Shown here: positions 33,583-42,739 of the stretch, piece after piece
How the letters are laid out: each line of letters begins with the position of its first letter
How positions within the stretch are numbered: the first letter of the stretch is position 1
Assembly: GCF_003217095.1 (NCBI RefSeq)
Contig: NZ_QJSR01000012.1
Location: forward strand, 1 to 51,322
Direction of reading: 5' to 3'
DNA from: Rhizobium sp. PP-CC-3A-592
GTDB taxonomy: Bacteria > Pseudomonadota > Alphaproteobacteria > Rhizobiales > Rhizobiaceae
DNA length: 51,322 nucleotides
Program-made: the position numbers and the translations under genes
Notes under the pieces: model-generated
What the model was told of the DNA's origin: nothing
Database searches by the model: none
The model's input: only the letters and a program-made list of their open reading frames with translations

Positions 33583-34476
33583 ATGGATCGTCTCGATGCC
33601 ATGGCGGTTTTATTGTCCGTGGTGGAACATGGCAGCCTTTCCGCCGCGTCGCGCGCACTGCACTCACCACTGCCGACGGTCAGCCGTAAGATCTCAGAGT
33701 TGGAGAGCCTTCTCGGCGTTCGCCTGTTCACCCGCACCAGCCGCCGAATCCAGCTGACCGAGGCCGGAGAGAGCTATGTCGTTGCAGCGCGTGAAATTCT
33801 GGGACGGGTTGAAGAAGCCGAACGCCGCGCTATCGGAGAATACGTCGCACCAAAGGGGGACCTGACACTGACGGCACCAATCGTCTTCGGTCGCCTGCAT
33901 GTCCTGCCGGTCGTTACGGATTTTCTGAAAGCGTTTCCGGACATCAACATTAACCTGATTTTGAGCGACCGGCCGATAAGTCTTGCCGACGAACACATCG
34001 ATGTCGCGCTGCGCATCAGCCGCCTTTCGGACAGCAGCCTGATCGCTATCCGCCTTGGCTCCACCCGCACCACCGTCTATGCCAATCCTGACTATCTTAA
34101 GCGGCATTCCCATCCGTCCCATCCAGACGAATTGAAGCAACATGATTGCATCGCGTTCGAAGGCGTGCTCTCGACACGGTTCTGGACATTCCAGGACGGC
34201 GCAAAAGATATCGCGGTGCCGATCCGCACACGCCTTTCCGTCAACACGGCGGAAGCTGCTGTCGATGCTGCAGCGTCTGGTCTCGGCATGACGCGGGTCA
34301 TGGCCTATCAAGCGAAAAACGCAGTCGATGCAGGCTTGCTGGTGCCGCTGCTGGAAGATTTCGAACGAGAGGCATCGCCGGTGCATCTCGTCCATCTATC
34401 GGACGGCCTCATGCCGCTGAAACTTAGGACGTTTCTGGACTTTGCGACGCCGCGGCTGAGGGCATTGTTGAAATAG
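33583..34476 (+). CDS. LysR-family transcriptional regulator
   Basis: The 297-aa protein has the LysR N-terminus (LLSVVEHGSLSAASRALHSP, LPTVSRKISELESLLGVRLF, TRTSRRIQLTEAG) and a substrate-binding domain. It is divergent from the GST gene with 121 bp between starts and probably controls the GST-flavoprotein operon. Confidence 0.9.
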   Translation: MDRLDAMAVLLSVVEHGSLSAASRALHSPLPTVSRKISELESLLGVRLFTRTSRRIQLTEAGESYVVAAREILGRVEEAERRAIGEYVAPKGDLTLTAPIVFGRLHVLPVVTDFLKAFPDININLILSDRPISLADEHIDVALRISRLSDSSLIAIRLGSTRTTVYANPDYLKRHSHPSHPDELKQHDCIAFEGVLSTRFWTFQDGAKDIAVPIRTRLSVNTAEAAVDAAASGLGMTRVMAYQAKNAVDAGLLVPLLEDFEREASPVHLVHLSDGLMPLKLRTFLDFATPRLRALLK

Positions 34477-34477
34477 A

Positions 34478-34870
34478 TAAATCCCTTGGGCACTGGGAGG
34501 GTGACCTCATCATATTCGAGCGTCCGTTTGGCCAAGCCAACGTGACGTCGCTTATCGAGCGCAAAAGCCGCGATACGGTGCTGATCAAAAACCACGGTCG
34601 ACATTCGCGACCGATCATGGACAAAATCGTGCGTGCCTTCTCCTCCCTGCCCGCCTTCACATGTCAGAGTTTTACTTTCGATCGCGGCACAGAGTTTGCT
34701 GCGTTCCGGGCTTTGGAAGATGGAATCGGTGCCAGGAGTTGGTTCTGCAATCCAAGCGCGCCGTGGCAAAAAGGTGCCGTCGAACACAGACCTCAGCCAC
34801 ATGTCGCAGGCAATGTAGAACCAGATCGCACGCATTCTCAACTACCAACCCGTTTCAGTGCGGGTAGGCG
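34478..34870 (+). pseudogene. IS30-family transposase remnant
   Basis: The frame reads GHWEGDLIIFERPFGQANVT, SLIERKSRDTVLIKNHGRHS and FDRGTEFAAFRALE, then WFCNPSAPWQKGAVEH, which are consecutive core motifs of an IS30 transposase (the first Asp in GDLI, the second in DRGTE). After this the sequence jumps frame and loses the N-R-R-I-R-R segment. It then continues as NTDLSHMSQAM with a stop codon and a tail QIARILNYQPVS. The start of the gene and both inverted repeats are missing, so it is a dead relic. The gap 34871-35029 holds nothing recognisable. Confidence 0.75.
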
Positions 34871-35029
34871 CCTAGTGTGCTAACCCGTCCACTGGGCGTT
34901 AAAGGCTCGCCGACATTAGCCCGTTTTTTCTCCACGGCCAGATCGCCCTTTTTTACCTCTCGAATACATTCGTGTGGAGTGTGCACATTGCGTCGCGACT
35001 GTGGCCCATAAAGTATCAGCAATCCTCCA

Positions 35030-35488
35030 CTAAGCAGGCGGCTGCATTAGTTCTATGGTGATACCATCCGGGCCGGAGATGTACGCGACCATTGTTCCGC
35101 ATCGGGGGCCGGCTGGTATCGGCTGCGGCGAACCGTTCACTGCCCACCCCGCCGTCTCAACCCGCGCGATCGCCGTGCGGATATCCTTAACCGTGAAGGC
35201 GATATGAGCGGCGCCGATCGCACCCGCGCTACGAGGTGTCTGGCCCAGCGTACGGCCTGTCGAATACTCGAGAAGCTCGATAGGGTAGCCATTTGGAGCC
35301 GTTACCAGCGCCATTCGGCAACGGGGGTCGTCAACCCCCGTAGCCTCCCGTAGAAACTCCCCACCCATCTCTCCTCGGCGAGCAAGGTCGAAACCCATCG
35401 CCTCAGTCCAGAACTGGATCGCCTCCTCCAACGAGGCGACCGAGAATCCCGTGTGGTCCACAGCTATTACGCCGGCATCTTCGGCCAT
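35030..35488 (-). CDS. VOC-family (glyoxalase/dioxygenase fold) protein
   Basis: The 152-aa protein has two beta-alpha-beta-beta-beta repeats: VIAVDHTGFSVASLEEAIQF (first metal His at about residue 11), ALVTAPNGYPIELLEY, AAHIAFTVKDIRTAIARVE, and the final metal Glu in GPDGITIELMQPPA. It probably binds a divalent metal, but the substrate is unknown; glyoxalase, fosfomycin-resistance and dioxygenase roles all occur in this fold. Confidence 0.85.
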   Translation of the reverse strand: MAEDAGVIAVDHTGFSVASLEEAIQFWTEAMGFDLARRGEMGGEFLREATGVDDPRCRMALVTAPNGYPIELLEYSTGRTLGQTPRSAGAIGAAHIAFTVKDIRTAIARVETAGWAVNGSPQPIPAGPRCGTMVAYISGPDGITIELMQPPA

Positions 35489-36387
35489 CCTTGATACTCA
35501 CATATCTACCAGTTACGTCTGCCCGATCTAGCGACGGCTCGATAGCCTTACGAACTTTCTTTCGTCTCTCGACACAGTTGGGAGCATCACTTCACGTCAA
35601 ATAATTCAGCAAAATGAAGATAATAAGTCGCATGTTCCGCCTACCATCGAAATGAGAATTAACCCAGCCAGCAAAAGCAGGGACGGAGTATCCACCGGAG
35701 TGGCTTTGGACGAAATTCGTTATGCCAGGCAAAAAAACTACTCCTTTTGTCCTTCAGCAGGTGCAAATTTCTTTCTTCGATGAAAGGCAGAAGATATCGT
35801 TCTTTTTGAAGAGCGAAATTCTGATGTTCCCGCTCAGCCTTGTGCAGGCACCATCGCATCAGTGGTGGCTTTCTCTTTCCTCTGCTGCGTATCCAAACAC
35901 CAGAACACACGACTATCTGTGCGACGACCTTCCAAATCAATGAATATCGAACGGTCCCGTGGAGCCGACGGCTTATTTCGAATGTCTCCCTTTGGCGCGA
36001 AGGCGACGAGTCGTCGCTGCGGACTATGGCCGCTTTCAGGAACGACAAACGACGACGTGAACGGCCGACTTGAGGGCGCAAAGCTGCCATGGGCGGCGGC
36101 CCCTGTTGAGCAACAGGTCGGACCAAGATTTCAGGTCTTGAAGGGGTTCGAACCCACGACCCTCTTATTTGAATGTAGCTAACGCGCTGGACTTCCACAG
36201 AGGGGACCGTCGTTTGTCTTAAAAGGGATCGGCGGATATGGGGCCGCAAGCGGACGGGCGGCTTTCAGGTGATGGAGCCGGGAAGCGGACGAATTCGGGC
36301 GAGGAGAACATGTTTGATGCATCGAAGCTGCATTACTCCGCAGCCCCGCAACGGCCCTTAACACTTCATCGGCCACGTTCTGCCCTT
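35489..36387. other. Gene-poor stretch of 0.9 kb
   Basis: Open frames of 70-196 codons exist on both strands, but none has recognisable motifs, a ribosome binding site or rhizobial codon use. The part 35560-35940 is clearly more AT-rich than the surroundings. A tRNA-like repeat lies at 36137. The segment 35970-36110 is GC-rich with repeated GACGA/GGCGG patches. It looks like eroded or transferred DNA. Confidence 0.5.
36137..36179. repeat. tRNA-like intergenic repeat, copy 5
   Basis: CTTGAAGGGGTTCGAACCCA is followed by CGACCCTCTTATTTGAATGT. On the minus strand it resembles the T-arm and anticodon half of a tRNA (GGGTTCGAACCC is a perfect T-arm), but an intact cloverleaf was not found. Confidence 0.5.
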
Positions 36388-37281
36388 TCACATTAAAACG
36401 CGTAGCGCCTCCACAACGACCTTAAACGCTGGGGAGTTCTGTCGTCTGCTTGGGTAATAGAGGTAGTAGCCCGGAAACAGCGGCGTCCAGTCATTGAGAA
36501 TCTGCACTAACTCACCAGACGCAAGCTGCTGTTGAACAAGGTTTTCGGGTACGTAAGCAATTCCGTAGCCCTTCACGGCAGCATCGATCATCGCATAGGA
36601 CGTATTGAATGTCAGTTGACCCTCTACACGGACCCGAAGCTCCCTGCCGTCCTTCTCGAATTCCCAACTATAAAGCCCTCCAAGGCGCGACTGCCGATGG
36701 TTGATGCAGTCATGAGCGACAAGCTGCTGTGGCGTTTCAGGAGCAGGCCTCCCAGCAAAATATTCCGGAGAGCCAACGACGATTAGTCGCCAGTCCGGCC
36801 CGATGCGCACGGCGATCATGTCCTTATCAACACTTTCGCCAAGCCGCACACCGGCGTCGAATTTCTCTTCCACGATATTCCGGAAGCCATTGTCGCTGTT
36901 GAGCTCGACCTTAATGTCAGGGTAGTCTCGCAGCACTGAGCGCAGCTTCGGCCAGACGACGCTTTCCAACGCGTGATCGGAAAGGGTTATGCGTACAGAG
37001 CCTGACGGTTTGTCCCTGAACTCCATCAGCGCGTCGATCTCGGTCTCAAGCTCCTCGATGCGCGGCGCCAGTGAGCGGATCAATCTCTCTCCCGCTTCCG
37101 TAGGAGAAACGCTGCGGGTTGTACGGGTCAGAAGGCGCAGCCCCATCCGAGCTTCTAGCTTCTTGATGGTATGGCTGATCGTCGATTGCGACGTACCGAG
37201 TCTCGCGGCCGCTTTTGTAAAGCTCCGCTCCTCTGCCACCGCCAAGAACCAAAGCATGTCATTGAGATCTTCCCGCTTCAT
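36388..37281 (-). CDS. LysR-family transcriptional regulator
   Basis: The protein is 297 aa from the ATG at 37281 (GGAGG six bases upstream). It has the LysR head (FLAVAEERSFTKAAARLGTS, QSTISHTIKKLEARMGLRLL, TRTTRSVSPTEAGE) and effector domain. It is closely similar in pattern to the frameshifted LysR at 42740-43632 (FDAGVRLGE, YPSRRQ). It is divergent from the MFS gene at 37382 with 100 bp between starts. Confidence 0.9.
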   Translation of the reverse strand: MKREDLNDMLWFLAVAEERSFTKAAARLGTSQSTISHTIKKLEARMGLRLLTRTTRSVSPTEAGERLIRSLAPRIEELETEIDALMEFRDKPSGSVRITLSDHALESVVWPKLRSVLRDYPDIKVELNSDNGFRNIVEEKFDAGVRLGESVDKDMIAVRIGPDWRLIVVGSPEYFAGRPAPETPQQLVAHDCINHRQSRLGGLYSWEFEKDGRELRVRVEGQLTFNTSYAMIDAAVKGYGIAYVPENLVQQQLASGELVQILNDWTPLFPGYYLYYPSRRQNSPAFKVVVEALRVLM

Positions 37282-37381
37282 GGTCCGCCTCCAAAGCATC
37301 GGTGATTGATGTCATAGGGCGATAGGTCCAAGCGAATTGCAATGACTAATCTTCGAACTGGCCGTTGCGTATATTGCCGCC

Positions 37382-38614
37382 ATGACACAACAAGCTCTCA
37401 TACAGCCCGACTTCAAAAACGACGACGACGCAGCCGCGGTCACGACTACCGCCAATTCGACTGTACCAGTTGCGGCCTGGGGCGCAGTCATCTCGATGGC
37501 CTTGTGCGTTGCCGTCCTGATCGCGTCGGAGTTCATGCCGGTCAGCCTTCTGTCACCGATTGCAACGGAGCTCGGTGTAACGGAGGGTCGGGCCGGCCAG
37601 GCGATCTCGATCTCCGGGATCTTTGCCGTCGCGACCAGCGTTTTCGTAGCTGGCATGACGCGTCGGATGGACAGGCGTCTGGTGCTCGCATCGTTCTCGG
37701 CAATCCTGGTGATCTCTGGAACGATCGTCACATTCGCCCCCAACTATCTCGTGTTGATGATAGGGCGCGCCCTGCTGGGCATTGCCATCGGCGGTTTCTG
37801 GTCGATGTCGACCTCGATCGTCATGCGGCTGGTTCCGGCCGACTCGGTCCCCAGGGGTCTTGCGATGCTGAACGCCGGCAACGCCGTCGCGGCGACGATC
37901 GCGGCCCCGCTGGGAAGCTTGCTCGGCAGCTATATCGGCTGGCGTGGCGCCTTCTTCGCCGTTGTTCCCCTGGCACTTCTGGCGCTTGTCTGGCAGTGGA
38001 TCAGCCTTCCTCCCATGCCTCCGCGTTCCAGCGAGGGCTCGTCGAATGTCTTCCGGCTGCTTTTGCGCCCGCCGGTGGCGATCGGGATGGCCTCGATCAT
38101 GCTGCTGTTCATGGGCCAGTTCGCCCTGTTCACATACCTTCGGCCCTTTCTGGAAACAGTGACGGCGGTTTCGATATCGACACTGTCTCTCCTGCTTCTG
38201 CTGATGGGTCTGGCAGGGGTCGCAGGCACCACGATCGTCAGTCACCTGCTTCAGAAACGGCTGTTTGTGATCCTCGCAGCAATCCCGCTGATCATGGCGT
38301 TCATTGCCCTGGGCCTGATCGCATTCGGATCATCCTCGACAATCACCGCCGTGCTTCTGGTCGGCTGGGGTCTGTTCAGCACGGCCGCTCCGGTCGGCTG
38401 GGGAACCTGGCTCAGCCGGACAATGCCCGACGACGCGGAGGCCGGCGGCGGGTTGCAGGTGGCGACCATCCAGCTTGCAATTACCCTCGGCGCGTCCGTC
38501 GGCGGCGTCCTGTTCGACGGCTATGGCTGGTGGACAACCTTTCTTTTGGCCGCAGGGCTGCTTTTCGGCGCGTTTCTTCTCGCCATCGCCGCTTGGCGTT
38601 CAACACGCCGATGA
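37382..38614 (+). CDS. MFS transporter, DHA1 drug/efflux type
   Basis: The 410-aa inner-membrane protein has about 12 hydrophobic helices, the DHA1 motif C-like start (SEFMPVSLLSPIATELGVTE), GxxxDRxxRR-type loop (AGMTRRMDRRLVLASFSA) and GRALLGIAIGGFWSM. It resembles the AraJ/NepI type of efflux proteins. No clear Shine-Dalgarno sequence precedes its ATG. The exported hydrolase gene follows after 61 bp. The divergent LysR is the probable regulator. Confidence 0.9.
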   Translation: MTQQALIQPDFKNDDDAAAVTTTANSTVPVAAWGAVISMALCVAVLIASEFMPVSLLSPIATELGVTEGRAGQAISISGIFAVATSVFVAGMTRRMDRRLVLASFSAILVISGTIVTFAPNYLVLMIGRALLGIAIGGFWSMSTSIVMRLVPADSVPRGLAMLNAGNAVAATIAAPLGSLLGSYIGWRGAFFAVVPLALLALVWQWISLPPMPPRSSEGSSNVFRLLLRPPVAIGMASIMLLFMGQFALFTYLRPFLETVTAVSISTLSLLLLLMGLAGVAGTTIVSHLLQKRLFVILAAIPLIMAFIALGLIAFGSSSTITAVLLVGWGLFSTAAPVGWGTWLSRTMPDDAEAGGGLQVATIQLAITLGASVGGVLFDGYGWWTTFLLAAGLLFGAFLLAIAAWRSTRR

Positions 38615-38675
38615 ACGTGCCGCTCGTTTCAACAAACCCGATTTCCATCGCTTCATCGCTCAAGGAGACATCCAT

Positions 38676-39782
38676 ATGACCACCCAGAACCAGGACGGCA
38701 CGCAGACCGCGAAGACCGGCATCGATCGCCGCAACCTGCTGAAGATGACGGGTGCGGGCATCGCAACTCTCGGGGCGATATCGGTTTTCGACACGCCGCC
38801 TGTAGGGGCTCAGGACATGTCCAGAGGCGCCGCCAATTTCTATACCAGCGACAAGGTGACCTCGCACAAGGTCACCTTCAAAAGCCAGTACCAGACATCT
38901 GTGGCCGGAAACCTCTTCCTCCCCAATGGCCTCGATCGAACCAGCAAGGCAGCCGCGATCATAGTCGGGCATCCGATGGGTGCGGTAAAGGAGCAGAGCG
39001 CCAATCTCTACGCAACCAAGATGGCTGAACAGGGCTTTATCGCCATGTCCCTCGATCTGCCGTTCTGGGGAGAGAGCGAAGGGCAGGCACGCAATCTGGT
39101 GTCCCCAGAGATGTATGCAGAGGCCTTCAGCGCAGCCGTCGATTTTTTGGGTTCGAATGCGTTCGTCGATCGCGCCAACATCGGTGCAATCGGCGTCTGC
39201 GGCAGCGGCAGCTTCGTCATCAGCGCCGCCAAGATCGATCCGCGCATCAAGGCGGTCGCCACTGTCAGTATGTACGACATGGGCGCTGCCTTTCGCGACG
39301 CACTGAACAAGTCGCAGACGATCGAGCAGCGCAAGCAGTTCATCGCAACGGCTGCCGAACACCGATGGGCAGAGGCCGACGGTGCAGAGACCCAGTACAT
39401 CGGTGGCACCACACTGGAGCTGACGGCCGATACGGATCCAATACAACGCGAGTTCTATGACTTCTATCGCACGCCTCGGGGTGAGTTCACGCCTGCCGGC
39501 GTCACCCGGGAAACGACGACGAAGCCGACCCTCAGCAGCAGCGTCAAGTTCATGAACTTCTATCCCTTCAACGACATCGAGACCATCTCGCCGCGCCCGA
39601 TGCTGTTCATCTCCGGCGACCAGGCGCATTCGAAGGAATTCAGCCAAGATGCTTACAACCGGGCGTCGGAGCCCAAGGAACTGGTCTGGGTAAAGGGCGC
39701 CGGTCATGTCAATCTCTACGACCGCGTTGATCTCATCCCGTTCGACCGGCTGACAACCTTCTTCGGTCAACATCTCGCCTAA
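38676..39782 (+). CDS. Tat-exported alpha/beta hydrolase
   Basis: The 368-aa protein starts at the ATG at 38676 (AAGGAGA upstream). Its signal has a twin-arginine motif (IDRRNLLKMTGAG) and cleavage near PVGAQ. The mature enzyme has an alpha/beta-hydrolase fold with HPMGAVKEQSANLYATKMAE, a nucleophile elbow GVCGSGSFVIS (Cys in the usual nucleophile place, as in dienelactone-hydrolase relatives, or the following Ser), DQAH as the likely acid region and GAGHVNLYD as the likely histidine. It is in the periplasm. The substrate is unknown. Confidence 0.85.
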   Translation: MTTQNQDGTQTAKTGIDRRNLLKMTGAGIATLGAISVFDTPPVGAQDMSRGAANFYTSDKVTSHKVTFKSQYQTSVAGNLFLPNGLDRTSKAAAIIVGHPMGAVKEQSANLYATKMAEQGFIAMSLDLPFWGESEGQARNLVSPEMYAEAFSAAVDFLGSNAFVDRANIGAIGVCGSGSFVISAAKIDPRIKAVATVSMYDMGAAFRDALNKSQTIEQRKQFIATAAEHRWAEADGAETQYIGGTTLELTADTDPIQREFYDFYRTPRGEFTPAGVTRETTTKPTLSSSVKFMNFYPFNDIETISPRPMLFISGDQAHSKEFSQDAYNRASEPKELVWVKGAGHVNLYDRVDLIPFDRLTTFFGQHLA

Positions 39783-39942
39783 TCGGAGCGGAACGGGTCC
39801 GCAGGCGTTGCTTGCTGCTTTGGTCCGTTCATCTGTCTCGGCCGTCATGCGGCGACTGAGACAGCCTTGCAAGCTCTGGAACACGCCTGCGCACTGCGAG
39901 GCTTCGAGCCCCGTTTACGAGCCAGCATGAGGAATGACAAAT

Positions 39943-40416
39943 ATGAAAATCTTTCGCTGGTCTGGCTTGATGGCCCTACCCTTTGTGGTCGTTCTGACGG
40001 GCTATTTCCTGGTCGAAACCGAGCTTTCTCCGACTCCAGCACTGGCGGCCGCCAATTCCGTGACATTTCCGCCTCTCGACCAGCTCAAGCATTACACGAC
40101 GGTTAGACGAGGGATTACACGGGAACACATGCTGACAAGCCCTGAGGCCCTCATTGCTCTAAAGGCCGGGCAGCCTGTTCCAACGGGCACGCACATGGTT
40201 CTTGTCGATTATCAGAGCGATGTCCTGACGCGCTACCTCGTCGGGCAAAAGATCGGCGATGGTGACAATGAGTGGGAATACCAGTGGTTCTGGCCTGATG
40301 GGAGCGTCAAGGCAGACGAAAATGTCGCTCGTTGCTATTCCTGCCATCGATCACGTCAGTCAGAACAATTCATGTTCACGTTCGATGGAGCCATCTCAGA
40401 TGATGATCTCCTCTAA
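39943..40416 (+). CDS. Cytochrome P460 family protein
   Basis: The protein is 157 aa from the ATG at 39943 (ATGAGGAATGAC upstream). It has an N-terminal membrane anchor or signal (about residues 5-28), then a P460-type domain (HYTTVRRGITREHMLTSPEA, YQWFWPDGSVKADENVARCY) and one covalent heme site C131-Y-S-C134-H135 near the C-terminus. P460 proteins oxidise hydroxylamine or nitric oxide species in some bacteria, but many paralogues are untested. It is the first gene of a close group with the DUF4405 protein (17 bp downstream) and the cyclophilin-like protein. Confidence 0.85.
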   Translation: MKIFRWSGLMALPFVVVLTGYFLVETELSPTPALAAANSVTFPPLDQLKHYTTVRRGITREHMLTSPEALIALKAGQPVPTGTHMVLVDYQSDVLTRYLVGQKIGDGDNEWEYQWFWPDGSVKADENVARCYSCHRSRQSEQFMFTFDGAISDDDLL

Positions 40417-40433
40417 CGTAAACGGGTGTCGCG

Positions 40434-41132
40434 ATGCTCCGACTAGCAACCAGTCGTCTCCTGCTTCCCGCAGTTATGGCCGCGTCCTTGATCCTGTCGC
40501 TTGCCTACTGGTGGCTCGACAACGGCCCACACGAGATTTTTGGGACGGCGATGTTCGGTCTCCTGGTATGGCATGTTTACACCAACAGGCGCTGGTTCGT
40601 AACCATTCGTATCGGCCGCTACGACGCACGCCGCTGGGCGGTCGTGATCATCCATACCTGGCTGGCAATCAACATTACCGTGCTGTTCTTTACCAGCGTG
40701 CTGATCTCCCGCTCAGTGCTGAGCTTCATCCAATTGACGGATAACGTCAGCGTCATCGAACTCCACTGGTTCTCGGCATACTGGGTGGTGTTGATCATCG
40801 CCATCCATATTGGAAGCCATTGGAAACGTGTAATGGCGACGACCGCTACAGTACTCAGGCTTTCTCCCTCGCGGATCAGGACCAACTCGCTCAGGCTTTT
40901 TTCCGCGCTCTTGCTGGCGTCTGGAACCTGGAGTTTCGCTGTCCTCGGCGTCTCGACGAAGCTGATGTTTGGCTACAGTCTGGAATTCTGGGAGTTTACC
41001 GCATCGGTGACGCCATTTTTTGCGCATTGGACAGCGGTCATTGCCGGTGTCGCCGTGCTTTCATATTACTCGATGGCTGCTCTGAGGTCCGCTGGAAAGC
41101 CCCGTTCTCACTCAAATAATTGTGCAACATGA
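40434..41132 (+). CDS. DUF4405 membrane protein (cytochrome b561-like)
   Basis: The 232-aa protein has about six membrane helices with histidines spaced as in di-heme b-type proteins (FGLLVWHVYTNRRW, VVIIHTWLA, LHWFSAYWVVLIIAIHIGSH). DUF4405 proteins are thought to bind heme and may pass electrons across the membrane. It follows the P460 gene by 17 bp, so the c-type and b-type proteins may form an electron path. Its stop overlaps the start of the cyclophilin-like gene (ATGA). Confidence 0.85.
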   Translation: MLRLATSRLLLPAVMAASLILSLAYWWLDNGPHEIFGTAMFGLLVWHVYTNRRWFVTIRIGRYDARRWAVVIIHTWLAINITVLFFTSVLISRSVLSFIQLTDNVSVIELHWFSAYWVVLIIAIHIGSHWKRVMATTATVLRLSPSRIRTNSLRLFSALLLASGTWSFAVLGVSTKLMFGYSLEFWEFTASVTPFFAHWTAVIAGVAVLSYYSMAALRSAGKPRSHSNNCAT

Positions 41133-41548
41133 GATATCTCGCAGGAACCGCGTTCGTCATCGCCTCGCTTACAATGCCAGTTGGAGGATCCGCCATGGCC
41201 CAAGATCTTATCAAGATTTCCTCCGACTGGGGCACGGTCACGGCCGAGCTTGCGGACAACGCGGCTGCTCGTGCCCTGGCCGAAATGCTGCCTTTGACCA
41301 TTGAGATGGACGATCATCTGCGCCAGGAAAAGACAGGCGACCTGCCGGCTGCCTTGCCGACGGCTTCACGACAGCGCGAATTTTCAGCGGGAACGCTTGG
41401 CCTTTGGAGTTCGGGCGACTTCGTCATCTACTACCGTGAGGGACGCGTGCCGCCGCCTGGCATCGTCATTCTGGGTCAGGTTCAAGGAGACGTTTCGATC
41501 TTTGATCGTCCCGGCGAGGTCAGCGTCAAAATCGAACGAAGTAAGTGA
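41129..41548 (+). CDS. Exported cyclophilin-like fold protein
   Basis: The protein is 139 aa from the ATG at 41129, which overlaps the preceding stop. After a signal peptide (AFVIASLTMPVGGSAMAQ) it has the pattern of the small cyclophilin-like family: WGTVTAELADNAAARALAEM, LPLTIEMDD, LWSSGDFVIYYREG and PPGIVILGQVQGDVSIF. The family's function is unsettled. It ends the P460-DUF4405 group. Confidence 0.8.
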   Translation: MRYLAGTAFVIASLTMPVGGSAMAQDLIKISSDWGTVTAELADNAAARALAEMLPLTIEMDDHLRQEKTGDLPAALPTASRQREFSAGTLGLWSSGDFVIYYREGRVPPPGIVILGQVQGDVSIFDRPGEVSVKIERSK

Positions 41549-41556
41549 ACGAAGTA

Positions 41557-41610
41557 AGTGAACGACGCTACAGCGTCGAACCGACGGTCCTTTGGAGCCA
41601 CAAGGGGAAA
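41557..41610. repeat. tRNA-like intergenic repeat, copy 6
   Basis: GCGTCGAACCGACGGTCCTT is followed by TGGAGCCACAAGGGG and AAAATGCG. Its centre is closest to the copy at 17628, and AAGGGGAAAATGC also occurs near the copy at 22490. A small tandem duplication GAACGAAGTAAGT lies just before (about 41534-41560). The rest of 41611-41925 holds no convincing gene. Confidence 0.45.
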
Positions 41611-41925
41611 ATGCGATGAATAATGCAATCACGCGCATGCCCCGGATCAATTGTGCACGCCGACTGACGACCATTTGTGTCTAACTGTTGCGGTATCGAC
41701 CGTTACGGTCACGCTTCAGATTTCCCGGCCACCGCATCCTGTTGCCGAGACTTTAAGGTTGTTCCGAGATATCAAAAGCGGAGCATCCAGAGAAAAAACT
41801 GCATTCATGATATGGGCTCATAAGTTCTATGAAAGATCGGCCTCTAATTTCGAGCGGGAGCAGTTTTATATCGATCAGGCAGCCACTGCTTCAGTGGATG
41901 CACCCATTCGAAAGGACCCCGAATT

Positions 41926-42711
41926 ATGAAGCAGCATCTTGCCGCTACGGCCTTCTCCCTCTCGCTTGCAGCAGCGCCGGTTCTTGCTGATGATAAGACA
42001 TACCCTCTCGCAACCTCGCCTGTCACACTCGAGGATATGAGGGCGGTATCGCCGGCACTTGCAAAGTACACCGAGGCATCCGTCATCGATGGGTTATGGA
42101 AACGTCCGGGTCTCTCTCCGCGAGATCGTAGTGTGATCACTGTTGCTGCTCTGATCGCCCGAAACCAACCTGTTGAACTGCCCTTTCATCTCAATCTGGC
42201 ACTCGACAATGGGGTAACGCCGGCGGAGTTATCGGAGATCATCACCCATTTAGCCTTCTACTCCGGCTGGGCGAACGCAACCAGCGCCGTCGCGGTAGCA
42301 AAGGACGTTTTCGCCGCAAGGGGTATAGGGCAGGATCAGCTTCCTGAAGCTACTCCGACCTTGCTACCTCTGGATGGTCAGAAAGATGCGCCACGACAGG
42401 CTACCGTCGAACAAACAGTCGCGCCGACATCCCCCGGTGTCGCGGAATACACCAACGGCCTGTTGTTCAAGGACGTATGGCTGCGGCCCGGATTGAACCC
42501 GCGTGACAGAAGCCTGATCACGGTCACATCCTTAATCACGAACGGGCAGATCGCTCAGGTTACCTATCACCTCAACCGGGCGATGGATAACGGTCTGAAA
42601 GCAGCGGAGGCATCAGAAATGCTGACGCAACTCGCCTTCTATGCGGGTTGGCCAAACGTATTCTCCGCTGTGCCGGTGGTGAAAGATGTAATCGCAACAC
42701 GTCCCTCGTGA
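41926..42711 (+). CDS. Exported protein with two carboxymuconolactone decarboxylase domains
   Basis: The 261-aa protein begins with a signal peptide (LAATAFSLSLAAAPVLAD) and then has two CMD repeats: RDRSVITVAALIARNQPVEL, PFHLNLALDNGVTPAELSEI and RDRSLITVTSLITNGQIAQV, TYHLNRAMDNGLKAAEASEM. Both keep the His of the CMD core, but neither has the CxxC pair of AhpD. Exported tandem CMD proteins of this type lack an assigned reaction. It is convergent with the broken LysR gene that follows. Confidence 0.85.
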   Translation: MKQHLAATAFSLSLAAAPVLADDKTYPLATSPVTLEDMRAVSPALAKYTEASVIDGLWKRPGLSPRDRSVITVAALIARNQPVELPFHLNLALDNGVTPAELSEIITHLAFYSGWANATSAVAVAKDVFAARGIGQDQLPEATPTLLPLDGQKDAPRQATVEQTVAPTSPGVAEYTNGLLFKDVWLRPGLNPRDRSLITVTSLITNGQIAQVTYHLNRAMDNGLKAAEASEMLTQLAFYAGWPNVFSAVPVVKDVIATRPS

Positions 42712-42739
42712 GCCCTGCGCACAAAGGATTATTACTTTG

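Noticed and set aside
36137-36179. Possible tRNA gene on the minus strand
   Set aside because: The T-arm is perfect, but the anticodon and acceptor stems do not pair, so it was kept only as a tRNA-like repeat.
35659-36249. 196-aa minus-strand ORF in the gene-poor stretch
   Set aside because: It passes through the tRNA-like repeat, has biased composition and no recognisable domain.
38481-39884. 467-codon open frame opposite the exported hydrolase
   Set aside because: Antisense shadow of the hydrolase, which has a Tat signal, ribosome binding site and conserved motifs.
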